Shown: positions 15,628-24,121, numbered from the stretch's first letter. The stretch: 56,419 nucleotides of DNA from CAYQTO01 sp964420455 (GCA_964420455.1 CAYQTO010000007.1:1-56419), one strand, 5' to 3'. Numbers and translations: made by a program. Notes: generated from the sequence alone by a model not told the origin.

Positions 15628-16125
15628 ATGCGGCTCCTTTCCCTGCTGCTGACGCTGGCGTTGCTCCTGGGTGCGACCGCCTGTACCCGGATGGGTGTGG
15701 GCATGCCGCGGGCCTATCTTTACAAGGATGTGCGTACCCCCGCCTTCATGCGCGCCCCGAACAAGCCCGAGGAATTCCGCCGAGGCACAATCAACCTGCC
15801 GGAATCGATGATCAGCGTCGAAGTCCCTGCCTACCGGATCGACTTTGCAGGCTGGATTCCGCCCGGGCTCGACCTCTTTGCGTTCCCAATCGCCGCGGGA
15901 CCCCTCTCGCCAAGCCTCGGTTGGGGATACCTCGACCAGGAGCGCCTCGAGGAGCTTTCCGGACTCGAGGTCATCACTTACGCGGACTACCGCGAGATTA
16001 CCATCCTGGGCGTGTTCGAGCGCCATTCGTACGTGCTGTACGGTGATCCCAACGAGAAGCTGCCGGAACGTCCGATCGACGCGTCGCCGGAACGAGGCTC
16101 CCGCACGGGGCGCTATGGCGATTGA
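15628..16125 (+). CDS. TRL-related lipoprotein (second of a tandem pair)
   Basis: Predicted lipoprotein, 165 aa. The N-terminal hydrophobic stretch (residues 3-17) ends in G-A-T-A-C, an acceptable lipobox with the cysteine at 19. After it come P-R-A-Y-L-Y-K-D-V-R-T-P and a middle segment with S-V-E-V-P-A-Y-R-I-D. The closing part, G-L-E-V-I-T-Y-A-D-Y-R-E-I-T-I-L-G-V-F, then S-Y-V-L-Y-G, matches the end of the preceding TRL-like lipoprotein in order and spacing. The short G-D-P-N-E-K tail is charged. It starts 2 nt after its neighbour's stop, so both are co-expressed. It overlaps the M14 peptidase start by 11 nt. Function unknown. Confidence 0.68.
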   Translation: MRLLSLLLTLALLLGATACTRMGVGMPRAYLYKDVRTPAFMRAPNKPEEFRRGTINLPESMISVEVPAYRIDFAGWIPPGLDLFAFPIAAGPLSPSLGWGYLDQERLEELSGLEVITYADYREITILGVFERHSYVLYGDPNEKLPERPIDASPERGSRTGRYGD

Positions 16126-17287
16126 GTTCGACAGCGCGATCGAGTCGGGCAACGGCGTCGGGTTCGAGCCGGCGGGAGACGGTGTCTATACATTCCGCCT
16201 GAGGCCGGACACCAACTCCGACGACCGCCAGTGGTTTCACTTCCGTATTTCCGGGGCCATGGGCAGCGCGCTGACGCTCCGGCTCGAGGGCACCACGGAC
16301 TGCAACGTGCCGAGCCACTTTGCCTTCGCCCGCCCGGTGGTCTCCCACGACGGCGGCACGACCTGGCATCACGTGGGCGGGGACTGCACCCATGATCCCG
16401 CGGCGGGGACGTTCACCTTTTCCGTCGCCCCCCGGAGCGATGACTGCCGGGTCGCCCTCGCGGTTCCGTATACACACAGCGACGTCCAGCGGGCGATCCG
16501 CCGGTGGACGCAGCACCCGTTCGTCCGCCACGCGGTTGTTGGCGCTTCCATCGAGGGGCGCGACATCGACTATCTGCGCCTCGACCCGCCAGAGGTTGCC
16601 GGATCGCCGCGGCAACCGTCGGTCTGGCTCACCGCCCGCCAGCACGCCGGAGAGACACCCGCCTCCTTCACCTTCGAGGGCCTGGCGGACTTCCTCGTCT
16701 CCGACGATCCCCGCGCCGCGGGCCTGCGCGAACGCGTGCCCCTCCACATCCTCCCCATGCTGAACCCCGACGGCGTGGTGGCCGGAAACTATCGCGACAA
16801 CGCGGCGGGCACGAACCTCAACCGCACCTGGAAAAGTCCTGACCCCGCCACCGCCCCCGAGATTCATGCGGTCCACGCGCTCATGGAGCGGTGGGAGGAT
16901 TCCGGCGGGTCCGTCGACTTCTTCATCGACTTCCATAGTGACTCCTTCGCGCGCGAGCACTACGCCTTCCACGCGGCGCCGGGGGCCGATCCTCCCCGCT
17001 ATCCCGCGCCGGAGGAATACCATGCGGACAGCGCCCGGTTCCTCCGGCTCGTCGCCGCCCAGGCACGCCTCTTTCTCCCCGGCAAGGGTGCCTCCTACAG
17101 CGAAGACGAGGGCATCAGCTATCACTATATACGCAACCGCTTCGGCTGCCTCGCCTTCATTCCCGAATCCGGCTACTCCTTCGTCAGCCACGGGCCTATG
17201 GCCGGCAAGCTGATGACTCCCGACGACCACCGGGCCGTCGGACGCGCGTTCGGCCTGGCGCTGGCCCATCACTTCTCGCCGGACTGA
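16115..17287 (+). CDS. M14-family zinc carboxypeptidase (cytosolic carboxypeptidase type)
   Basis: Metallocarboxypeptidase of family M14, closest in layout to the cytosolic carboxypeptidase (CCP/AGBL) branch: a beta-sandwich domain at about residues 1-130 (with H-F-R-I-S-G-A and N-V-P-S-H-F-A-F), then the catalytic domain. Zinc ligands: H and E of R-Q-H-A-G-E-T near 175-178 and H of D-F-H-S-D-S near 273. The catalytic glutamate is in P-E-S-G-Y-S near 350. There is no signal peptide, as in other bacterial CCP-type enzymes. The start ATG 16115 sits inside the previous lipoprotein gene (11-nt overlap), so translation is probably coupled. The 3' end overlaps the convergent glycosyltransferase gene by 19 nt. 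Substrate unknown; CCPs shorten acidic side chains or C-terminal residues. Confidence 0.87.
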   Translation: MAIEFDSAIESGNGVGFEPAGDGVYTFRLRPDTNSDDRQWFHFRISGAMGSALTLRLEGTTDCNVPSHFAFARPVVSHDGGTTWHHVGGDCTHDPAAGTFTFSVAPRSDDCRVALAVPYTHSDVQRAIRRWTQHPFVRHAVVGASIEGRDIDYLRLDPPEVAGSPRQPSVWLTARQHAGETPASFTFEGLADFLVSDDPRAAGLRERVPLHILPMLNPDGVVAGNYRDNAAGTNLNRTWKSPDPATAPEIHAVHALMERWEDSGGSVDFFIDFHSDSFAREHYAFHAAPGADPPRYPAPEEYHADSARFLRLVAAQARLFLPGKGASYSEDEGISYHYIRNRFGCLAFIPESGYSFVSHGPMAGKLMTPDDHRAVGRAFGLALAHHFSPD

Positions 17288-19161
17288 AAGCGGAAGACGC
17301 GGCCGCCGAGCGGGTCGCGCCGGATTTCCTCCAAATAGGTCTCGCGGAACCGCGCCGCCTCGCCTCCGTCGAGCGGTTCCAGCGTATACACATGTGTCCA
17401 GCCGCGATGGTGGAAGACGGCCGCCATCTCCGCCGCGGAATGGCCCGTCTCCTCGAGTGTGGTGATGACCTCGCGCGCGATGCAGGGAGCGTTGGGCGTG
17501 CAGCGCACGCGGAGCAGCGGCAGCGTGGGGATGGCGCGCGACGCCAGCAGGCGATCCTCCGGCCCGAGCGTGCCATTGATCCAGTCGATTGTCGTCGCGG
17601 TGGGGGCATGGGCCGCGTACCATTCCCCGGCTTGGGCGCTTGTCAGTACGGGTGCCACCGGCGGCGTGGCGATCGCCTTGCGCCCGAACTGTCTATACAG
17701 GGCGAAGTCATATGCGTTTCGTGCGCCGTGGGTGACCGCCCCGGCCAGCAGGAGCGTCGCCATCCAGGGCATCCCGGAGCGGGCGGTGATTCGGACCAGT
17801 TCGTTTCCGGCGGCCAGCACCGCAATCGGGTAGAGCGGGTAGAGGAAGCGCCAGAACGGAGCGAAGACAAGAGGCACCACCGCCAGGCAAAGCCAGAGGG
17901 AAAGGAGCAGCCGGAAGCCCCCCTGCGCGGGGTCCGTCCGTCGCAACAGCAGCCAGCCGAGCAGGGCCCCGGGACCCAGAAACAGGATCCCCGTCACGCT
18001 CGACAGCTTCGCGTTCGAGTTCAACACGTAGAGATGGTCGATGGTGAGGGCCGATCCGCCGGGTCCCCCCTCGCCGTAGGCGTAGTAGCGGGCAAAGAAG
18101 GTCATGCCTACCCGCACGTCGTCGAAGGGTGGAAAAACGTCGACCAGAAAGGGAAAGAAAGGGCTTCCTGTATAGACGGTGTTCTTGAGCCACCAGGGCA
18201 CCGAGGGGGGGGCCATCGCCACGCCGAGGAGGATCGTGCGCGCGAACACCGGACGCCACTCCTCGCGACGGACCACGATGCAGGCGACGGGATAGGCGAG
18301 CCATGCCGGCAGGAGGAGCGCGGCGCCGGTTTGCTTGACGGCGGCAAGACAGCCGAGAAGGAGGCCGGCAAGCACGAGGCTTTTGCGGCTGCCATTCTCG
18401 GTCGCCCCCGCCAGGGCGATGGCGCCCGCTACGGCATACAGCATGCCGCCGGCATCGACATGGGCGGTCACCCCGTAGCGGCCGACGTCCTCGCTCGCGA
18501 GGACGAGGAACGCGGCCGTATAGCCAAGCGCGCGGCCTTGGAGCCAGCGCCCAAGCCCCGCCACGCCAATCGCGGCACCAACACAGCGGCCGAGCTCCAT
18601 CAACTTGGCAACAATGACCCCCCCGGGCTCGATCGCCAACGCCCAAAGGTAGGTCATCTGCGAGAGGAAATGCCAGTTCGAGTGGGGCTCGTAGGGGAAG
18701 CGGACGATGGCGCCTTCGTTGAGCCAGGCCGCGGGGACGGAGAGGTGATAGACAATCGAGTCGATCTCGAGCTCCGGGCTGAAGGTCATCCAGAGCAGGA
18801 GGACGAGCGGGGAGCCGGCGAGGAGAAAGCCCGCCGCGTCCCACGCGTCGAGGCTGCGGAGCGAGGCCAGAAGGGGAGCTCTCAGGAGAACAGTCGTATA
18901 GACAAGGAAGCCCGCGAGGAGCAGGGCGATGAGGGAGACCATCCAGCCGGGTGGGAGGACGAGGACGCCAATGGCAAGGGTGAGGGTGGAGAGAAGCGCC
19001 TGGCCCGCGGAGAGGAGAACGCAGGCAGCCATGAGGAGGCGGGCGGCCGGATCGGCACCATCGGGCAGGGCGGAAAGGAGGAGGCGGCGGAGGGGCGGCC
19101 ACGCGACGCCGGCGCCAAGGCAGGCGCCGTGGAGCAGCAACGCAAGGGCGAGCCAGTCCAC
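17269..19161 (-). CDS. GT-C fold membrane glycosyltransferase
   Basis: Large multipass protein of about 630 aa with at least ten hydrophobic helices, followed by a 130-residue soluble tail. This is the design of ArnT/PMT-like GT-C transferases that move a sugar from a polyprenyl phosphate to a cell-surface acceptor. Near residue 130 comes E-L-E-I-D-S-I-V-Y-H-L-S-V-P-A-A-W, a first periplasmic loop with the acidic residues expected of GT-C active sites, then H-S-N-W-H-F-L-S-Q-M. Start is GTG 19161 with GAGGGG upstream, 14 nt after the glycoside hydrolase gene, so it is co-transcribed with VanY and that hydrolase. It carries three exact GTATAGAC octamers; one of them forces the rare AGA codon. 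Donor and acceptor are unknown. Confidence 0.78.
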   Translation of the reverse strand: MDWLALALLLHGACLGAGVAWPPLRRLLLSALPDGADPAARLLMAACVLLSAGQALLSTLTLAIGVLVLPPGWMVSLIALLLAGFLVYTTVLLRAPLLASLRSLDAWDAAGFLLAGSPLVLLLWMTFSPELEIDSIVYHLSVPAAWLNEGAIVRFPYEPHSNWHFLSQMTYLWALAIEPGGVIVAKLMELGRCVGAAIGVAGLGRWLQGRALGYTAAFLVLASEDVGRYGVTAHVDAGGMLYAVAGAIALAGATENGSRKSLVLAGLLLGCLAAVKQTGAALLLPAWLAYPVACIVVRREEWRPVFARTILLGVAMAPPSVPWWLKNTVYTGSPFFPFLVDVFPPFDDVRVGMTFFARYYAYGEGGPGGSALTIDHLYVLNSNAKLSSVTGILFLGPGALLGWLLLRRTDPAQGGFRLLLSLWLCLAVVPLVFAPFWRFLYPLYPIAVLAAGNELVRITARSGMPWMATLLLAGAVTHGARNAYDFALYRQFGRKAIATPPVAPVLTSAQAGEWYAAHAPTATTIDWINGTLGPEDRLLASRAIPTLPLLRVRCTPNAPCIAREVITTLEETGHSAAEMAAVFHHRGWTHVYTLEPLDGGEAARFRETYLEEIRRDPLGGRVFRFQSGEK

Positions 19162-19175
19162 GGCGCCCCTCTGGG

Positions 19176-21791
19176 TCAGCGGCGGTGGAGCGTTATCGCG
19201 AAGATATACGCGCCGCGGTCGAACTCGGGCATGCGGACGGCCTCCAGTGCGCGGTCCGGGTCAACGTCCCAGGTCCAGGTGAACATCTCCGTCGGCGGAT
19301 GGGCGTTGCCATAGGGGACATAGCGGTGGGGGGCACGGAACGCCCGGGCGAAACCCGGCGGCGGCGGCGTGCACCATTCTGGAATCTGCGAGTCGATGGC
19401 TTCCGTTGATCCGTCTGTATAGACGAGTTCCCAGGTGCCGGGGTGCTTGCCGTCGTGGCCGAAGCCGATCATCGAAATCGCGGCATACTCGTCCTCGGGG
19501 ACGGCGATGAGCTGGCCCTTGGGCAGCAGGGCGTTCAGCTTGCCGTCCTCGAGCGAGGGCATCCGAAACGGTACGCCGTGGGTGCGCAGCTCCCGGTCCG
19601 ACGGCGTGAAGTCCGCGGGATAAATGAACATGCCCATTTCCTTCGTATAGTCGTCGCGGTTGGTGGCGAAGGAAACGGCGTCGTAGTTGAAGTCGTCCGT
19701 GAGGTCGAGCATCACCGCGTCGCTCACCGCGGGCCTGTCGACGACGGTCACGGTGAAGGGGACCCTGCTGATGGCACCGAGAAAGCGGACCTCGATCTCG
19801 CCCGTGTGGTCGCCGGGGGGCGTGCTTCCGGAAAGGGAGAGCGGAAAACGTTCACGGAGGCGCTCGCCGGGTTGGAGGGTACGGTTTGGCGGTGCTGTTC
19901 CGGCATCGATGGGGCCGGCGATTTCGAAACCATAGGAAAGGTCGATCGGTTCACTGCTGGTGTTGCGGAGCTGGAGCTCGACCAGGTTGGGCTCGCCGGG
20001 CACCGCATAGACGGGTGTGGGGACGACCTGCGTCTCGAGGGGACTGCGGACGGGAATCGTGAGGGGAATCGACCGGGTGACGTCGAGCGTGTCGTCGCCG
20101 GGTGCGGGGACGAACTCGGCGTAGGGGGAGATGCGACCGTCGAGGACCACGGACTCGGCGGTAAGTGTATAGACAAGTTCGGTCCGCGCGCCGGGCTCCA
20201 GGGCGATGTCGGTGCCGCCCTGCGGCTCGAGAGTCCAATCGCCGGGAACGCGCTTGAGGGTCACCGTTCCGCGGAGGGAGGTGTGGCGGGCGTTGAGGAC
20301 GGACACGCGGAGCTGGCGCTCGTCGCCGAGGGAAAGTGGCTCGTCATTCCCCCAAAGGTCGAGCGCGGGTCCCCGCTGGTGGTTCATGTCGGAAAAGGCG
20401 AAGTGGGGCTTGCCGGCGGTGGTGACCGTATAGGCGCGGGCCTCGCCGGGGTCGAGTTGTGCGGTGAGGACAAGCTGGCGGCCGGAGACCGGCGTCGCCG
20501 TGTAGGTGCCCTGGTAGTCGGGGACGAGCCGGTCGACGAGGAGCACGGCGGGCCCGGAGACGTCGGGGAGGGTGAGCCGTAGTTCCACCTCGCGGGACTC
20601 CTCCGCCCGGTTGCGGACAACCGCCGTCGAGAGCTGCGAGTCGCCACGGGTGTCGCTGCTGGCGGTCACCTGGATGTCCGGGGCCTGTTCCCCCTCCGCG
20701 AGCGTATAGACGTGTTCGCCGGCGAGGTTGCGAAACAGCCAGTAGGGCCGATACGTCCCCGGGATGATGCCGCCCATCTTGTCAACGAGGCCAAAGGAGT
20801 AGTTCCCCGATTCGTTGTACTCCATGCAGCAGAAGTGGTGGACGGCGAGGAGGAGATTCTGGATGGAGAGGAAGGCGAACTGGCGGTCGAGGATGAACTG
20901 CATCTTGTCCCAGCCCTGAAACCAGGCGTCGGTTTCGGTGATCATCACGCGGCCGTTTTCCTTGCCGGGGAGCTGTCGGAACATTTCGGCGTACTTGCGG
21001 ACGGATTCGACGAGGATCTCGTGGCCCTGGCCCTGTGGTCCGTAGTGATGAAAGATGAGGTAGTCGGCGTTCGGGCCGCATTCGGCGACAAAGTCGCGCA
21101 TCCATCCCTCGGGGTCGTCGCCGCTGTGGGTGATGGTGGGGCCGCCGATCATCACGCCGGGGTAATCGCGGCGGATGCGGTCGGCCACGGTGTTGTACAG
21201 GTCGAAGTAGGACTGGCGCGTGCCCTGGTAGAACATGCCCATGTTGGGCTCGTTCCAGACCTGGAGGTACTTGAGGTTGGGGGCGTAGTCCGGGCCGCGC
21301 CGGCCGTTGTAGTGCTCCACCACGGCGGCGGCGAATTCCGCCCACTCCTCGTTGTCGCTGATGGTGGTGTTCGCGTCGTTGTCCGACAGCCAGTCCACCC
21401 CATAGCCGAGTAGGACCAGGGGCTCCATGCCGAGTCTGTCTTTATAGACATCCTCGAAGGCGCCGATGTCCTCGATGAAGCGGATCATGCGGTCCGTGTG
21501 GAGGCGGTCCCAGTCGAAGGTCTCCGGATCGTCATTGTCGTTTTCCGGTTCGAGGCGGGAGATCCAGGTCTCGAGCCGGGTCTGCGTCCCCTCGGGGTTC
21601 AGCCGGGCGAAGGTCTCCATGACCATTGGGTCGGGCTCGACGTAGACTTGCATGAATCCCTGGGTGCTGAAGAGGGCACGGTTCACCCGGCCGGTGGGGT
21701 GGGTCCAGTCAACGGTGATGGTGGCATCGGGGGCGGCCGGGATGGTGGGGGCCAGTGCGGCCAGGATGGCGACAATCGCGAGGCAGCGCAT
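19176..21791 (-). CDS. Secreted clan-A glycoside hydrolase with C-terminal beta-sandwich domains
   Basis: Exported glycosidase of about 871 aa. The N-terminal signal peptide (M-R-C-L-A-I-V-A-I-L-A-A-L-A-P-T-I-P-A-A) follows a GGAAGGAA ribosome site, which rejects the upstream in-frame extension. The first 400 residues form a TIM barrel of GH39/GH-A clan type: acid/base glutamate E181 in V-W-N-E-P-N and nucleophile E286 in M-I-T-E-T-D-A-W, plus F-H-H-Y near 248. After it come repeated beta-sandwich segments (S-V-L-N-A-R-H-T-S-L-R-G-T-V and L-Q-L-R-N-T-S-S-E-P-I-D, NEW3-like) and a C-terminal jelly-roll-like domain. The exact GH family and substrate cannot be set by eye. Lies between vanY and the GT-C gene in one operon. 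Holds three exact octamers and one variant. Confidence 0.85.
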   Translation of the reverse strand: MRCLAIVAILAALAPTIPAAPDATITVDWTHPTGRVNRALFSTQGFMQVYVEPDPMVMETFARLNPEGTQTRLETWISRLEPENDNDDPETFDWDRLHTDRMIRFIEDIGAFEDVYKDRLGMEPLVLLGYGVDWLSDNDANTTISDNEEWAEFAAAVVEHYNGRRGPDYAPNLKYLQVWNEPNMGMFYQGTRQSYFDLYNTVADRIRRDYPGVMIGGPTITHSGDDPEGWMRDFVAECGPNADYLIFHHYGPQGQGHEILVESVRKYAEMFRQLPGKENGRVMITETDAWFQGWDKMQFILDRQFAFLSIQNLLLAVHHFCCMEYNESGNYSFGLVDKMGGIIPGTYRPYWLFRNLAGEHVYTLAEGEQAPDIQVTASSDTRGDSQLSTAVVRNRAEESREVELRLTLPDVSGPAVLLVDRLVPDYQGTYTATPVSGRQLVLTAQLDPGEARAYTVTTAGKPHFAFSDMNHQRGPALDLWGNDEPLSLGDERQLRVSVLNARHTSLRGTVTLKRVPGDWTLEPQGGTDIALEPGARTELVYTLTAESVVLDGRISPYAEFVPAPGDDTLDVTRSIPLTIPVRSPLETQVVPTPVYAVPGEPNLVELQLRNTSSEPIDLSYGFEIAGPIDAGTAPPNRTLQPGERLRERFPLSLSGSTPPGDHTGEIEVRFLGAISRVPFTVTVVDRPAVSDAVMLDLTDDFNYDAVSFATNRDDYTKEMGMFIYPADFTPSDRELRTHGVPFRMPSLEDGKLNALLPKGQLIAVPEDEYAAISMIGFGHDGKHPGTWELVYTDGSTEAIDSQIPEWCTPPPPGFARAFRAPHRYVPYGNAHPPTEMFTWTWDVDPDRALEAVRMPEFDRGAYIFAITLHRR

Positions 21792-21852
21792 CGGGTGGGT
21801 TCCTTCCCTCGGGGGGATTGCTGGGGTGGAGGATGGGGCGGGGGTCAACGTC

Positions 21853-22599
21853 CTAGCCGTTGGGGTGTTGTCGGCCATGGTAGCGCCAGTGCCAGGGCTC
21901 GCTGATGTAGCCCGTCTCGGCGGTGTTGTCGTCCGTATAGCTCCTCCGAAAGCCAAAGGAGGCGGCGTTTGCGGCGAGCCACTGCCCCTGGGGCGTGTCC
22001 TGGAAGGCGTGCTCGAAGTTGTACCGCTGGTCGGGATCGGTGAGGTCGACGGTGGTGCCGAGCTGGTGTTCGCTGTGGCCGGGGCGGGCGCTGTAACGCT
22101 GGCCGTTGCCGTCGCGGTCGCACGCGGCGAGATAGAGGGCGCGCTGGCGGATGCCGGGGCGATAGGCGGAGATGATGCGCATGTCGACGTCGTCGTTCGC
22201 AGCCGCCTCGAGCATTTTCAGGACGGCGGCGAGCGCCTCGCGGCGCAGGCGGTAGTCCTTGCCGTCGGGAATCGTCCAATTGGGTGGGATGGGTTCAAGA
22301 TCGCCGGGCTCGTACTCAATGGGCACGCCCCACCACCGGTCGACTACTTCCCTGCCGATGGCCAGGTCGCCGTCCTGGAGGTTGTCCGGGTGGACACGGA
22401 GGAGGGCCGTCATGGAGACGAAGGCGGGGCTTCCGTCGATCTCCGTCTCGAGCCACTCCTCGTCCGTTTCCGGGTTCACGTGGATGGCGGTGCCGGTCAC
22501 CTGCAGGCCGGCTGTATAGACGCGGCAGACTCCCGAGGCGTCTGTGGGCTGCTCGCGGGCGAGGGTATCCGCAAAGAGGGTGTAGGGGGCGTCTTGCAT
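21853..22599 (-). CDS. D-alanyl-D-alanine carboxypeptidase, VanY/M15B family
   Basis: Zinc peptidase that trims D-Ala from peptidoglycan stems or recycles peptides. The M15 signature is complete: S176-x-H178-x-x-G181-x-x-x-D185 in G-H-S-E-H-Q-L-G-T-T-V-D-L, and E234-P-W-H237-W-R. R-I-I-S-A-Y-R at 141-147 is the usual strand before the active site. Residues 1-90 form an extra N-terminal part with no recognised domain; it could be an SH3-like cap (V-C-R-V-Y-T-A-G, W-W-G-V). There is no signal peptide, so it may be cytoplasmic unless another start is used. AAGGAT lies 7 nt before the ATG. First gene of the vanY - hydrolase - glycosyltransferase run; an octamer copy (22514-22521) lies in the N-terminal part. 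Confidence 0.87.
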   Translation of the reverse strand: MQDAPYTLFADTLAREQPTDASGVCRVYTAGLQVTGTAIHVNPETDEEWLETEIDGSPAFVSMTALLRVHPDNLQDGDLAIGREVVDRWWGVPIEYEPGDLEPIPPNWTIPDGKDYRLRREALAAVLKMLEAAANDDVDMRIISAYRPGIRQRALYLAACDRDGNGQRYSARPGHSEHQLGTTVDLTDPDQRYNFEHAFQDTPQGQWLAANAASFGFRRSYTDDNTAETGYISEPWHWRYHGRQHPNG

Positions 22600-22617
22600 A
22601 CTGGGATCCTTGTCCGG

Positions 22618-22914
22618 TCAGTCGCGATCCATCGGATGTTCGGGGCGCTCGATCGGTTGGTCCTTCAGCTCCTCCGCCTTCTCCTTGAAGAGGGCGTCGA
22701 GCTTTGAGAACCGTTCTGCCTCCCGCTTCTTTGCGTCGGCAAAGCGCTTCTCGGCCCGTTCCTTCGCGGAGAGGACGCGCTGGCGGGCATCCTCAAAGCG
22801 GTCGCCGCTGCTCTCCTCCACGATGGGCTTGCGCGACTCGAGGAGCTTGCCCGTCTTCCGGTCGATCACGAGGACCGTGTCGCAACCGGGGCATTTCACT
22901 TCCCAGACTTCCAT
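22618..22914 (-). CDS. Small CxxC protein with long charged helix
   Basis: 98-residue cytoplasmic-looking protein that I do not recognise. It starts with a knuckle-like segment W-E-V-K-C-P-G-C-D-T-V-L-V-I-D (one CxxC pair, residues 8-11), followed by a strand and a very charged region, about 35-85, rich in K, E, R and A with heptad-like hydrophobics. That region predicts one long helix or coiled coil. The C-terminus is Pro/acidic. With only one CxxC, metal binding would need a dimer. It lies 18 nt upstream of vanY on the same strand and 74 nt downstream of the rdgC halves, so it may be read with either. The start has GGGAG about 15 nt upstream, which is long. Confidence 0.6.
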   Translation of the reverse strand: MEVWEVKCPGCDTVLVIDRKTGKLLESRKPIVEESSGDRFEDARQRVLSAKERAEKRFADAKKREAERFSKLDALFKEKAEELKDQPIERPEHPMDRD

Positions 22915-22988
22915 GGGGGCGCGTCTCCCGGGATCAAGATGGTGGCACGCTCGCCCGGGGATTTCGCCCGGTCAAGTGCTGGGGCGTT

Positions 22989-23504
22989 TCAGACAGCCTT
23001 GCGCTTGCGCCAGGCGGCGGTCTCCTCGCGCCACTGGCCGGCGTCCAGCCGCGCGGGAAGGAACGCCTCGAACAACTCGTCCACGAGGAGGTAGGCGCGC
23101 ATGATGGCCTCGGCGCGCATGGCGAGGTAGGCCTCGGGGTCGGGCACCGGAGGCACCGGCACGCGGAGCGAGCGCAGGTCGAAAGTCTCCGCATCGAGCG
23201 TGAACCGCCACTGGTCCTCCATGCAGTTGAGGAGGACCTTCGCGCGGGTGAGCTTCTTGCCCTGGCGGAGGGCGCTGATGACCTCCGGGGCCACGGCGGC
23301 CTCGTCACCGGCGAGGGTCACCTTGCTCGCCTCGGCGCCATCGCCGGTGAAGACCAGCGGCCCCTGGATGTCGACCTGAAGGCCGGGTTCCGACGGCGGG
23401 GCAGGAAGGTCGTCGTCGAGCACGCGCACCAACAGCCAGGTAAGGAAGTCGGGCCCGAGGGCGGCGTAGCGCTGGAAGGCCTCGAGCGGGGCGAGTTGTT
23501 CCAT
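22989..23504 (-). CDS. rdgC: RdgC C-terminal half (split recombination-associated protein)
   Basis: 171-residue protein that reads as the last third to half of RdgC, a ring-shaped DNA-binding protein that restrains RecA. From memory of the E. coli protein: F-L-T-W-L-L matches its L-T-E-W-V, and the segment with A-P-E-V-I-S-A-L-R-Q-G-K-K-L-T-R-A-K-V-L matches its I-T-N-H-I-E-A-G-K-V-V-T-K-L-A-L. This is followed by Q-W-R-F-T-L-D and F-D-L-R-S-L-R-V, matching its I-Q-F-V and S-L-K-R-L-K-F. It starts at 23504 in a TGATG overlap with the stop of the N-terminal half, so the two halves are made together by re-initiation. No single base change joins them obviously: the reading frame shifts by one, so a frameshift split is also possible. 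Confidence 0.62.
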   Translation of the reverse strand: MEQLAPLEAFQRYAALGPDFLTWLLVRVLDDDLPAPPSEPGLQVDIQGPLVFTGDGAEASKVTLAGDEAAVAPEVISALRQGKKLTRAKVLLNCMEDQWRFTLDAETFDLRSLRVPVPPVPDPEAYLAMRAEAIMRAYLLVDELFEAFLPARLDAGQWREETAAWRKRKAV

Positions 23505-24121
23505 CAGGCCTTCTTCCCTTCCGCGGCGGAGGCGAGGTGGAATTCCTCCTCGAGCCCCTGGCCGGCAATGAACTCGGCGCCGCTGACGGCGGGAAACATC
23601 GGCCGCAGGTGCAGGTCGAAGGTCGCCTCGAAGAGCTCCTGCATGCGCTCGCACAAGGCGTTGGCCGTCGCCCCCATCAACACAATGCCCGAGTTCATGT
23701 CCCACAGGAGTTCGCTGAAGGCACTCGCGGGAGAAGTCTCCTTGAGCATCTCGACAGTGAGTTCCTCCTCGATGGCGAGCCGCTGCTGGCGAGAGAGCTT
23801 GGCGATGCCACGGTCCTCGCGGATGGTGGCGATGCGGTCGTCGCGGCGGGCGCGAAAGAGGACCGGGGAGAAGGCCTTCCGGTCGCGCCGCACGCCGAGG
23901 AGCACATAGGGCGTGATGAGAACATCGTCCCAGGTGAACTGCTGGTCGAGAACCCGGCGCGGATTGACCCAGCCAAAGCTTTCCTTCTCGCCGCGGTTGT
24001 CGTCGATGGGGCGCCAGGCATAGCGGCGCATGGCGAGGGTGGCGGTCTGGTCGAGGGTTCGCGGGGGATCCTCGACAACGCGGTATCGGCGGACGCTCAG
24101 GGCGCCGGAGGTAAACGGCAT
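23504..24121 (-). CDS. rdgC: RdgC N-terminal half (split recombination-associated protein)
   Basis: 205-residue protein equivalent to the first two-thirds of RdgC. F-T-S-G-A-L-S-V-R-R-Y-R-V aligns with the start of the E. coli protein (F-K-N-L-M-V-Y-R-L). F-G-W-V-N-P matches its M-G-W-V-P-P, then come the helical K-L-S-R-Q-Q-R-L-A-I-E-E-E-L and the strand pair W-D-M-N-S-G-I-V-L-M-G-A-T-A (E. coli I-D-T-V-N-G-L-I-M-V-D-C-A-S). ATG 24121 is preferred over TTG 24127 because it places the conserved F-x-S/N start correctly. The coding sequence ends in TGA overlapping the start of the C-terminal half. RdgC is normally one protein of about 300 aa. It may have been divided by gene fission or by a frameshift. 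Confidence 0.7.
   Translation of the reverse strand: MPFTSGALSVRRYRVVEDPPRTLDQTATLAMRRYAWRPIDDNRGEKESFGWVNPRRVLDQQFTWDDVLITPYVLLGVRRDRKAFSPVLFRARRDDRIATIREDRGIAKLSRQQRLAIEEELTVEMLKETSPASAFSELLWDMNSGIVLMGATANALCERMQELFEATFDLHLRPMFPAVSGAEFIAGQGLEEEFHLASAAEGKKA

Noticed and set aside
15998..17623. 541-codon minus-strand frame opposite the M14 peptidase
   Set aside because: M14 zinc motifs are intact in the plus frame; the opposite text is low-complexity.
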